Below, one piece after another: positions 1-8,225 of a DNA stretch of 64,000 nt; positions within the stretch are counted from its first letter, which is position 1; each line of letters opens with the position of its first letter. This DNA is from Gammaproteobacteria bacterium. GTDB taxonomy: Bacteria > Pseudomonadota > Gammaproteobacteria > Pseudomonadales > Azotimanducaceae. The stretch lies in assembly GCA_024640825.1 (NCBI GenBank), contig JAHEEG010000002.1, positions 1 to 64,000 on the forward strand, read 5' to 3'. The notes beneath the pieces are model-generated. The model saw nothing but the letters and a program-made list of their open reading frames with translations, ran no database searches and was not told where the DNA came from. The position numbers were made by a program, and so were the translations under genes.

Positions 1-33
1 GATCGCAGCAACCCGCCGTAAAGGAGAAATGCC

Positions 34-1452
34 ATGTTGAGCTGGGAAGATTACGAAGACGACTCGCAACAGCAAGCGCCTGCGGTTACGCCCGCGGTTG
101 CACCCGCGGTTGCACCCGCGATAAGCAAAGCACCAGCAACCGCTTCAGACACCGACAACCAGACCCGGACCCCGGAACCCGAAACTTCGATCGTGGTACC
201 AGAACCGACCCGTGAACCGGTCGTCGGCGCACCTGAGAAAGCGTTCGAGACGGCAGCCCCATCCGAGGGTCCGGCACAGGCCGAGACCGCTGCATCAGAG
301 CAAGCGATAGCTTCGATCGAAGGCGGAACGTCGGTCGAAGCCGGCACATTGAAAGACGAAGTATTACTGCAGGCGGAAGCGGCGCTGGCGGATCTGGATG
401 CGCCGATGGTAGGCGACGGTGCAGCCGAGGAGAACCAGCGGGTTACCGTTGACCAGAAGCGCATGATCAACTGCCGAGCCGATCTGAATCAGCTGGTGCC
501 TTTCAAATACGACTGGGCCTGGCAGAAGTATCTGGACGGCTGCGCGAACCACTGGATGCCACAGGAAGTGAACATGACTGCGGACATCGCCCTGTGGAAG
601 TCCGAGAACGGGCTTACCCAGGACGAGCGGCTGATCGTCAAACGCAGCCTCGGCTTCTTTTCGACCGCAGACTCGCTGGTGGCGAACAACCTGGTGCTGG
701 CCATCTATCGCCTCATAACGAATCCGGAATGCAGACAGTATCTGCTGCGTCAGGCCTTCGAAGAAGCCATTCACACCCACGCCTATCAGTATGTGATCGA
801 ATCGCTGGGCATGGACGAAGGCGAAATTTTCAATATGTACCATGAGGTGCCAGCTGTAGCCCGTAAGGCATCGTGGGGGCTGAAGTACACGAAAGACATT
901 TCCGATCCCACGTTCACAACCGGCACGCTGGAAACGGACAAGGTGCTGCTGAAGAACTTAATCGCCTACTATTGCGTGCTGGAAGGCGTTTTCTTCTATT
1001 GCGGATTCACGCAGATCCTGTCCATGGGGCGGCGCAACAAGATGACAGGGACGTCGGAGCAGTTTCAGTACATTCTGCGCGACGAGTCCATGCACGTGAA
1101 TTTCGGCATCGACGTCATCAACCAGATCAAGATGGAGAATCCCGGTCTGTGGGACGAAGAGATGCAGAATCAGGCCCGACAGATGATTCTCGAAGGCACA
1201 CAGCTGGAAATTGAATACGCGCGCGATACCATGCCACGAGGCGTTCTGGGTATGAACGCCAACATGATGGCCGAGTACCTGATGTTCATCGCCAACCGGC
1301 GGCTGGCTCAGATCGGGCTTACCGAACAGTTTCCCGGCGTGAAGAATCCTTTCCCGTGGATGTCCGAGATCATGGATCTGAAGAAGGAAAAGAACTTCTT
1401 CGAAACGCGGGTAACCGAGTACCAGACCGGCGGCGCTCTGTCCTGGGATTAG
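34..1452 (+). CDS. nrdB: Class Ia ribonucleoside-diphosphate reductase beta subunit with a long low-complexity N-terminal extension
   Basis: ORF 472 aa; [10 protein letters not shown] start, ferritin-like radical subunit core ([45 protein letters not shown]...[18 protein letters not shown]...[17 protein letters not shown]); RBS-like AAGGAGA upstream. Confidence 0.96.
   Translation: MLSWEDYEDDSQQQAPAVTPAVAPAVAPAISKAPATASDTDNQTRTPEPETSIVVPEPTREPVVGAPEKAFETAAPSEGPAQAETAASEQAIASIEGGTSVEAGTLKDEVLLQAEAALADLDAPMVGDGAAEENQRVTVDQKRMINCRADLNQLVPFKYDWAWQKYLDGCANHWMPQEVNMTADIALWKSENGLTQDERLIVKRSLGFFSTADSLVANNLVLAIYRLITNPECRQYLLRQAFEEAIHTHAYQYVIESLGMDEGEIFNMYHEVPAVARKASWGLKYTKDISDPTFTTGTLETDKVLLKNLIAYYCVLEGVFFYCGFTQILSMGRRNKMTGTSEQFQYILRDESMHVNFGIDVINQIKMENPGLWDEEMQNQARQMILEGTQLEIEYARDTMPRGVLGMNANMMAEYLMFIANRRLAQIGLTEQFPGVKNPFPWMSEIMDLKKEKNFFETRVTEYQTGGALSWD
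82..120 (+). repeat. 12-bp in-frame tandem repeat (GCGGTTRCRCCC x3 plus GCG) encoding [13 protein letters not shown] in the NrdB N-terminal extension
   Basis: gcggttacgccc gcggttgcaccc gcggttgcaccc gcg read directly. Confidence 0.85.
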
Positions 1453-1456
1453 TGGG

Positions 1457-1498
1457 GCCGGGCGTCGCAGGCCGAGCCTCGCAGGCCGGGCCTCGCAG
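1457..1498. repeat. Three 14-bp tandem repeats just after the nrdB stop codon
   Basis: GCCGGGCGTCGCAG / GCCGAGCCTCGCAG / GCCGGGCCTCGCAG, followed by GCC. Confidence 0.85.
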
Positions 1499-1530
1499 GC
1501 CACAACCTTGCCCGGCCGTTTCTGACAGCA

Positions 1531-1558
1531 AGCCCCGCCTATCGGCGGGGCTTTTTTT
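1531..1558 (+). terminator. Rho-independent terminator of nrdB
   Basis: AGCCCCGCC-TATC-GGCGGGGCT stem followed by a T-run. Confidence 0.93.
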
Positions 1559-1634
1559 GTCCGCACATTCCTGACCCTGGCGCTGCCCCATTAATTGAGG
1601 TATTCAGTAAGCGGGAAGGAGAAGAGGGATCGGC

Positions 1635-2636
1635 ATGCAGCTACGAGCGACCGTTCTAGGCGGCGGGTCATGGGGAACGACGGTTGCGTCCATGGTATCA
1701 AGGAACACGCCAACTCAAATCTGGGCAAGGAATCCGGATACAGTCGACGAGATCAACCGCAATCACAGCAATGAAGCTTATCTCCCCGGCGCCCGTCTCT
1801 CCCCTCGGCTGAACGCTACTGCAGATTTCGAAGAGGCGGTCTCTTCGGCCGACGTCCTAATCATGGGTGTCCCGGCCCAGACTTTCCGCGTCACCCTGAC
1901 CGAGGTAAAAAGATACCTGCGTCCCTGGGTGCCGGTTATCAGCCTCTCGAAAGGCTTGGAGCAGGGCACCAAGCTGCGCATGACGCAGATCATCGACGAG
2001 ATACTGCCCGGTCATCCACCCGGAGTCCTCAGCGGCCCCAACCTTGCGCGGGAGATCCTAGCCGGCAACGCGGCCGCCAGCGTCATCGCCATGGAGGACG
2101 ACACTATCGTCCGGCACCTGAAGGAAGTCTTTGGCTCCGGGCTGTTCCGCGTTTACACCAATACGGACGTGATCGGCTGCGAGCTGGGCGGCGCGCTGAA
2201 AAACGTCGTGGCAATTGCGGTGGGCATGGGCGACGGCCTCAACGCCGGTGACAACACCCGGGCCGCTGTTATTACTCGCGGCCTCGCGGAGCTGACACGT
2301 ATGGGTATCGCTCTGGGCGGGCGCGCGTCTACCTTTGCAGGCCTCGCGGGCATGGGGGACCTGGTGGCAACCTGCACCAGCCCTCAGAGCCGAAACCGCC
2401 ACGTGGGAGAGAAGTTGGGTCAGGGTCAGGCGTTGGATGACATCATCGCGGAAATGAACATGGTGGCCGAGGGGGTGAAATCCGTACCCGCCGTCATGGA
2501 GCTAGCGGCCGAGCATGACATAGATATGCCCATCACTTACGAGGTGCACCGGGTGCTCTACGAGGCAGGAACGCCGGGCCAAGCCTTCCGCGGCCTGCTG
2601 CGCCGGGAATCCGGTTCGGAGGCCGATCCGGCGTAG
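1635..2636 (+). CDS. gpsA: NAD(P)H-dependent glycerol-3-phosphate dehydrogenase
   Basis: N-terminal LGGGSWGTTVASM Rossmann motif; LSGPNLAREI, ALKNVVAIAVGMGDGLNAGDNTRAAVITRGLAEL, AGMGDLVATCTSPQSRN motifs. Confidence 0.96.
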   Translation: MQLRATVLGGGSWGTTVASMVSRNTPTQIWARNPDTVDEINRNHSNEAYLPGARLSPRLNATADFEEAVSSADVLIMGVPAQTFRVTLTEVKRYLRPWVPVISLSKGLEQGTKLRMTQIIDEILPGHPPGVLSGPNLAREILAGNAAASVIAMEDDTIVRHLKEVFGSGLFRVYTNTDVIGCELGGALKNVVAIAVGMGDGLNAGDNTRAAVITRGLAELTRMGIALGGRASTFAGLAGMGDLVATCTSPQSRNRHVGEKLGQGQALDDIIAEMNMVAEGVKSVPAVMELAAEHDIDMPITYEVHRVLYEAGTPGQAFRGLLRRESGSEADPA

Positions 2637-2663
2637 CACTACCGCCGCCAAATCGAGACGAGA

Positions 2664-3188
2664 TCAGTCTTCAGTAGCCGACACCTTCCGGGTGGTCAAA
2701 TTTGTTACGTCCGCGTAGGAGGCCACCGCGCGGTCCAGCTTCTGGGTTTCAAGAAAAAGCGCGAACGGCTCGCTGAAGACTTCGCGACGCACGCTCCACC
2801 AGGTCTGAAAGCCTTCCCTGGAAAAGTACGTCAGCATGAGCCGCTCCCAGCCTTTCCAGACCTCGTCTTCCATATAGCCTTTCCGGTGCTGATAGAACAT
2901 GTTTTCAAAGTCTCTGAAGGTCATGTAGAAAAGCTGGGAAACCCGCGCTTTCTCGTCAGGTTCCAGGTCAGCGAAGTTTTCCATGGCCTGTACATACAGG
3001 TAGCTGAGGTCCGGCGTGCTGGCCAGCATCCGGTTCATGGCGCCAAAATCCGAAACGATGGCCGAGTAGGTGGAGGCTCGGTCCGTTTCAGTGCTTTTTT
3101 TGATCTGCAAAGACAGATAGACCAAAGAGACGAGCACCGCGATGGAGCTGACGAACTCACCTATGTTGCCCAGCTCTTCCAGCGACAT
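2664..3188 (-). CDS. Conserved hypothetical protein with one N-terminal transmembrane helix
   Basis: 174-aa ORF; FVSSIAVLVSLVYLSLQI hydrophobic segment then a charged/aromatic domain; 3-nt gap from the upstream gene in the same operon. Confidence 0.75.
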   Translation of the reverse strand: MSLEELGNIGEFVSSIAVLVSLVYLSLQIKKSTETDRASTYSAIVSDFGAMNRMLASTPDLSYLYVQAMENFADLEPDEKARVSQLFYMTFRDFENMFYQHRKGYMEDEVWKGWERLMLTYFSREGFQTWWSVRREVFSEPFALFLETQKLDRAVASYADVTNLTTRKVSATED

Positions 3189-3191
3189 GGC

Positions 3192-4097
3192 TCAGCCGGA
3201 CAGATCCAGCAACATCTGCTTCAAGGCTTCGACGAACGCCAGGGGCTGATCGAGAAACACATGATGCTGGGCGTTTTCAATGGCAATCGCCGGGAAACTC
3301 TGCGGTATCAGCTCGCGCATGTAGTCGAGCGTCCGGTGCGAGAAGAGCTCGCTATCGGCGCCATAAATGACGCCGAGCTTGAGCTTGAGATTCTGGTAGT
3401 CAGCGGGCGCACGCACGACGTCCTTCAGAGTGTCGGGCAGATCGTCGTCAAACTTCCAAGACCAGCCACCGCCGTCAACGGCCATGAGGCTGTGGCGGGC
3501 GATGTACTCCAGCACATACTGATTCTCACAAGGCTGAGGGGGCTGCAGACGAAATCGTGCCAAGGCCGTCTCGCGATCCGGATAAACCTTGGCCCGGCCT
3601 CCCATAGAAGGCCGGGCCGGTTCGGGTTCGTCGGGGTGGCGGATGCCAGAGTCGACGAGGATGAGCGCTCCGAAACGCTCAGGAAACAGGGTTGCCGCCT
3701 TGACCGACATATAACCGCCGAAGCTGTGGGCCACCAGCGTGACGTCGCTGCCAAAGCCGGCGGCGTCGCAAACCGCGCGAATTTCTTCAGCGAAAGTGGC
3801 GCCGCGATACTCGTAACGGTAATCCGAATCACCCATACCGGTAAGGTTCATCGCCGCGCAGCGGTGGGTGTCGAGAAATTGAGGGGCAATGAAATCCCAC
3901 CAGTGAGCATGGGCGTTCATGCCGTGGATGAAAAGCAGCCCCGGTTTCGCGGGTTTGGTGCCCTCCGCTTCACCCCATAGCTGATAGGCGACGTCACACT
4001 CGTCAACCTCGACGGTTCTTTCCTCGAAAGGCGTTTCTACCGCTTCGAAAAACCATTCCGGGATGGTGGGAGCGCTGCCCCTGTCCCAGCGCGCCAT
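3192..4097 (-). CDS. Alpha/beta hydrolase
   Basis: LLFIHGMNAHAHWWDFIAPQF, nucleophile elbow VAHSFGGYMS, C-terminal NAQHHVFLDQP. Confidence 0.92.
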   Translation of the reverse strand: MARWDRGSAPTIPEWFFEAVETPFEERTVEVDECDVAYQLWGEAEGTKPAKPGLLFIHGMNAHAHWWDFIAPQFLDTHRCAAMNLTGMGDSDYRYEYRGATFAEEIRAVCDAAGFGSDVTLVAHSFGGYMSVKAATLFPERFGALILVDSGIRHPDEPEPARPSMGGRAKVYPDRETALARFRLQPPQPCENQYVLEYIARHSLMAVDGGGWSWKFDDDLPDTLKDVVRAPADYQNLKLKLGVIYGADSELFSHRTLDYMRELIPQSFPAIAIENAQHHVFLDQPLAFVEALKQMLLDLSG

Positions 4098-4099
4098 GA

Positions 4100-5230
4100 T
4101 CAGAGCGCGCCAAACCGCTTGAGATGAAAGTCCACGTTTCCAAAGAGCGTGTCGATCGTGGTAAGCCGCTTGAAATAGTGGCCGATGCGAAGCTCTTCGG
4201 TCATACCCATGCCACCATGCAGCTGAACCGCGCTCTGACCGACAAAGCGACCGGATTTGCCCACCTGAACCTTGAACGCGGAGACGGCCTTCTGAGCCTC
4301 GGCTGTATAGCCTTCGTCCAGCCGCATAGCCGCCATATACATGAGCGATTTAGACTGCTCGTGCTCCATGAACATGTCAACCATACGGTGCTGCAGCACC
4401 TGAAACTTGCCGATAGGCTGGCCGAACTGCTCCCGCGTCTTGCAGTATTCGACCGTGTCCTTGTAAAGCACTTCCATGCAACCAACGGCTTCGGAACCGA
4501 TGGCGAGGATTCCTTCGTCCACTACCTGCTCGACGATGGGCAGACCCTTTCCTTCCTCGCCGATCAGCGCGTCAGCGGCTACTTTGACGTTTTCCAGCGT
4601 GAACTCCGAAGCCCGCAATGCATCGACAGTCGGGTAGTCGCGCCGGGCGAGGCCCTGGGCGTTCGCTGGCACCAGAAACAGAGACACGCCCTGGGTATCA
4701 CGCTGGTCTCCAGATGTTCGGGCGGAGACCACCAGAACGTCCGCTGCCGGACCGTTGAGCACGACAGCCTTGTAGCCGTTAAGCACGTAGCCATCGTCCT
4801 GTTTCTTCGCCGTGGTCGTAAGATCGGCCAGATTGAAACGGCCCTGAGGCTCCGCATAGGCCAGCGCGCCCTGCAATGAGCCGTCGATGATGCCTGCCAG
4901 ATACTTTTCCTTCTGCGCCGCTGAGCCGCCAATCTTCAACGCGCCCCCGGCCAGAACCACCGTAGGCAGAAACGGCTCTACCACCAGCCCTTTACCAAAC
5001 TGCTCCATCATGATCATGGATTCTATGGCGCTGCCGCCAAACCCGCCGTCCGCCTCAGAAAACGGCACGCCCAGCCAGCCAAGCTCGGCGAACGTTTTCC
5101 AATTTCCGCCGCTGAAGCCCTGCTCGTCTTTGACGTTGTTCTGCCGTGCTTCAAAGGCGTAATCGTTCTGAATGAACCGCTCGACACTGTCCTGCAGCAG
5201 CGTCTGTTCTTCGGAAAATGAAAAATCCAT
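4100..5230 (-). CDS. Acyl-CoA dehydrogenase family protein (resembles pimeloyl-CoA dehydrogenase small-subunit type)
   Basis: MDFSFSEEQTLLQDSVERF start; ACAD fold motifs; C-terminus GHYFKRLTTIDTLFGNVDFHLKRF in place of the GGTxE loop. Confidence 0.92.
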   Translation of the reverse strand: MDFSFSEEQTLLQDSVERFIQNDYAFEARQNNVKDEQGFSGGNWKTFAELGWLGVPFSEADGGFGGSAIESMIMMEQFGKGLVVEPFLPTVVLAGGALKIGGSAAQKEKYLAGIIDGSLQGALAYAEPQGRFNLADLTTTAKKQDDGYVLNGYKAVVLNGPAADVLVVSARTSGDQRDTQGVSLFLVPANAQGLARRDYPTVDALRASEFTLENVKVAADALIGEEGKGLPIVEQVVDEGILAIGSEAVGCMEVLYKDTVEYCKTREQFGQPIGKFQVLQHRMVDMFMEHEQSKSLMYMAAMRLDEGYTAEAQKAVSAFKVQVGKSGRFVGQSAVQLHGGMGMTEELRIGHYFKRLTTIDTLFGNVDFHLKRFGAL

Positions 5231-5245
5231 AGCTTCCCCCTGGAC

Positions 5246-6457
5246 CTAAACCTGCCCTGGCTCAAATAGCGCCTTGGCAATACTATTTTTGTGAATTTCG
5301 CTGGTACCGCCGGAGACAGTCCATGACCGGCTGGACAGCATACCCTGCAGCGCGGGCAACGCGTAATCATGCCCGATTGCGCCTTCGTTATCGATGAGCA
5401 GCGCTTCCGGATACGGCAGGCCATAGTAGCCCAAAGCCTCGACGAACAGCTCGTTGATGCGTTGGCCGATCTCGGCGCCACGCAGCCTCAGCACGGAGCC
5501 TTGGGGTCCCGCCAGTTCGCCTGACCCAGACTGGCTGAGCACCCGCAGCTCCAGCGCTTCCAGCCCAGCCAGGTCGATTTCCACCTCGGCGACTTTGCGG
5601 CGGAAATCCGGGCTCTCCTGCAGCGTCCCACCATCCTGCGTAAAGGTACCGGCAAAGGCCTTCAATCGCCCCAGCTGAACCTGCGATTGAGCTACCCGCG
5701 CGACACCAACGCGCTCGAGATCAAGCAGCGCCTTGGCGCAGGCCCAACCTTCATTTTCCTGGCCCAGCAGGTTGGCAACCGGTACCTCGACGTCGGTAAG
5801 GGTCACCCTGTTCACAGTGTGTTGATCCCCGAGGGTGCGAATCGGGGCGACCTCGACCCCCACGGATTTCATGTCGACAAGCAGAAAACTGATGCCGTCC
5901 TGAGGTCGCGCGGTTTCCGCATGAGTGCGCACCAGACAAAACATCCAGTCGGCCGAGTGGGCGCCGCTGACCCAGGTTTTCGACCCGTTCACGACAAATT
6001 TATCGTCCCGACGCAGTGCCCGGGTGCTGAGACTGGCGAGATCCGAACCCGCCCCCGGTTCCGAAAACCCCTGGCACCAACGTACCCGCGCCTCGCGGAT
6101 GGGCGGCAGAAAACGATCCCGCTGCTCGGCAGTACCCCAGGCGCAAAGCAGGGGTCCAAGCAGGTTAGCGCCATACGCGTCCATCCGGGGCGTCTCCGCG
6201 TAGGCCGTCTCCCGATCCCACAAATATCGCTGGACCGGCGTCCAGCCTGTTCCCCCCTGAGCTACCGGCCAGTGGGGCACCGACCACCCCCGGGCGACGA
6301 GCGCGTCAAACCACCCGGCCTCCTCCGGCTGGCGCTGCTCGGGGTAAACGGCGGCAGCTTCTAGCGGTCTGCGAGTCGATGGCGGCCAGTGGCGGACGAT
6401 GAACGCCAGAACTTCGTCGAGAAAGGCTTGGTCTTCGTCGCTCAAAGCAAGCTTCAT
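5246..6457 (-). CDS. Acyl-CoA dehydrogenase family protein (probable partner of the adjacent ACAD)
   Basis: WCQGFSEPGAGSDLASLSTRA...GSKTWVSGAHSADWMFCLVRT, C-terminal SGGTSEIHKNSIAKALF; start placed at MKLALSDEDQ inside the ORF. Confidence 0.93.
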   Translation of the reverse strand: MKLALSDEDQAFLDEVLAFIVRHWPPSTRRPLEAAAVYPEQRQPEEAGWFDALVARGWSVPHWPVAQGGTGWTPVQRYLWDRETAYAETPRMDAYGANLLGPLLCAWGTAEQRDRFLPPIREARVRWCQGFSEPGAGSDLASLSTRALRRDDKFVVNGSKTWVSGAHSADWMFCLVRTHAETARPQDGISFLLVDMKSVGVEVAPIRTLGDQHTVNRVTLTDVEVPVANLLGQENEGWACAKALLDLERVGVARVAQSQVQLGRLKAFAGTFTQDGGTLQESPDFRRKVAEVEIDLAGLEALELRVLSQSGSGELAGPQGSVLRLRGAEIGQRINELFVEALGYYGLPYPEALLIDNEGAIGHDYALPALQGMLSSRSWTVSGGTSEIHKNSIAKALFEPGQV

Positions 6458-6538
6458 AGACTTTGACCGAGGTTGAAAGCGCGAAATCTTAGGCGTCACG
6501 CTACAGCATGACAAGAAATCGGCTGGAGCCTGCGCGGG

Positions 6539-7201
6539 TCAGTCACGCGCCTCGAGCCCGGCCTGCTGAAGCCGCCAGAGCAGAACATCAAGGCGGTCCT
6601 GACCGAAAAAGGGCTCACCTCGAAAGACGCAAGTGGGCACCCCCCAATGGCCAGCCGCCTGATGATCGGCTTGATTCTGCTCGATGACTGCCTCCAGCCG
6701 ATCCGCTTCGCGGTCGATTCGGGCGTCCATATCTGCAATATCCAGTCCGGCCCGGGCCGCCGCCGCCGCCAGATGTTTCCCTTCGTGCCAGTTCTGCGTG
6801 CCGCCCCAGATGAGATGGGAAACCTCGTCGGCAAACTCGATGCCCTGACCCAGCTCCTCCGCCAGCGCGCCCAAGCGCGTCAGACGATGAATATACGGCT
6901 GCTCGGCGAGATATCGAGGACCCTCAGGCGTCATTTCGGCAGCCACCGGATCGGGGACAGGCCAGACGCAGGGAAGCGCCAGATACTCCGCGACCCGGAA
7001 CATATCCTTCATGAAATATGAGACCCATAGCGGGTTTACCTGCTTGAAGAACTCCGGCGTGCGAATGGCAATGGGATAAACCGGGCGAAAATTCACCGCC
7101 AGCCGGTACTGTTCCGACCATGCCCGCAGTCGCGGTGTGGCCAGATAGGACCAGGGGCTGCGAAAGGACCAGAACACATCGATGGCAAGCGGTTCGGACA
7201 C
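6539..7201 (-). CDS. 2-hydroxychromene-2-carboxylate isomerase / DsbA-family thioredoxin-fold protein
   Basis: IDVFWSFRSPWSYLATPRLRAW (Ser in place of CxxC), WGVPTCVFRGEPFFGQDRLD C-terminal motif; probable GTG start at 7201 preceded by GAGGAG. Confidence 0.83.
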   Translation of the reverse strand: MSEPLAIDVFWSFRSPWSYLATPRLRAWSEQYRLAVNFRPVYPIAIRTPEFFKQVNPLWVSYFMKDMFRVAEYLALPCVWPVPDPVAAEMTPEGPRYLAEQPYIHRLTRLGALAEELGQGIEFADEVSHLIWGGTQNWHEGKHLAAAAARAGLDIADMDARIDREADRLEAVIEQNQADHQAAGHWGVPTCVFRGEPFFGQDRLDVLLWRLQQAGLEARD

Positions 7202-7328
7202 CGGATACTCCTCGTACGAATTGCCACGGCATGTTCGCCTGAATCCGGAACAAACTGAAGCACCCGAATCCGGCACCGACCCTGTGCAGAGGCGGTGATA
7301 GGCCACTGCGGCTCCGCTTGACCCGAGG

Positions 7329-8225
7329 CTACGCGGAGGAAACGATCCGCGTGCCGGCTCGACCATCGAGCGCGTCTGCCAGTGACCCCAGCAGGGCGAT
7401 GCTGGCAGAACAGCCGGTGGCCGTGACGAAATCGGCAGCACTTTCGACCTTCGGCGCCATGGAGCCGTCACCAAAGACCCCGGCACGCAGCATGTCCCGT
7501 GCCTGTTGCGTCGTGAGCGCCCGAAGCAGCTCCGCGTCGGAAGATCCGAAGTTCCGAAACGCGCCCTCCACGTCCGTACCGAAAATCAGCCCCCGAGCGT
7601 CCAGCGCGCGGGCCAGCAGCGCTGCCACTCGATCCTTATCCACCACGGCCAGGCAGGGCCTTCCCCGGTCATCAACGGGCACCCCGCCGCCACCGCCAGC
7701 GATGACGTGAGCGTCCGCCAGCAGCTGTCCAATGACCGGCAACTCCGGCACGCCGCGGGGCCCTGGCGATGGCACCAGCCGGCGCCAACCTCCCGGTCCG
7801 GAGAGCCATACCGCATCGCCATTCGGACGATCTCGCACCACCGGGCCTACCGGCTTGTCCGGTTTCCGGAAAGCGGGATCGTCCCGTTGCACCTCCGTCC
7901 TGGTGAGCAGCGCGATGGTTCTTTCGCCGCCGGCATTTTCGACAGCCGCTGCAAGCAGATATCCCAGCTCACCTTGAGTCTGGGCCACGTGAATATCCAG
8001 ATCCGTCAGTTTGAAATCGGCCGGTAGAAGACGACCTACCTGGGGCCCGTTGCCGTGCACCACGAGCAGTCGGTAACCGAGTGCGGCAAGCTGCACCAAC
8101 TCCCGGGCGGTCTGCTCTACGGCTCGCCGCTCGCCAGCGTAGGACAGGTCTCCAGTGGGCGGGCTGATGGCGTTGCCGCCGAGCGCGACGACCAGCAACG
8201 GCCGAGCCTTCGGCCGATCCGTCAC
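7329..8225 (-). CDS. arcC: Carbamate kinase
   Basis: VALGGNAI, LLVVHGNGPQVG, VIAGGGGGVPV, DKDRVAALLARALDARGLIFGTDVEGAFRNFG, GSMAPKVESAADFV motifs of the amino-acid-kinase family. Confidence 0.9.
   Translation of the reverse strand: MTDRPKARPLLVVALGGNAISPPTGDLSYAGERRAVEQTARELVQLAALGYRLLVVHGNGPQVGRLLPADFKLTDLDIHVAQTQGELGYLLAAAVENAGGERTIALLTRTEVQRDDPAFRKPDKPVGPVVRDRPNGDAVWLSGPGGWRRLVPSPGPRGVPELPVIGQLLADAHVIAGGGGGVPVDDRGRPCLAVVDKDRVAALLARALDARGLIFGTDVEGAFRNFGSSDAELLRALTTQQARDMLRAGVFGDGSMAPKVESAADFVTATGCSASIALLGSLADALDGRAGTRIVSSA

Noticed and set aside
2886-3980. 364-aa plus-strand ORF opposite the hypothetical protein and hydrolase
   Set aside because: Spans two supported opposite-strand genes; no domain signature.
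7202-7328. Regulatory element between carbamate kinase and the HCCA-isomerase gene
   Set aside because: Only a repeated GAATCCGG octamer seen; insufficient to call a site.
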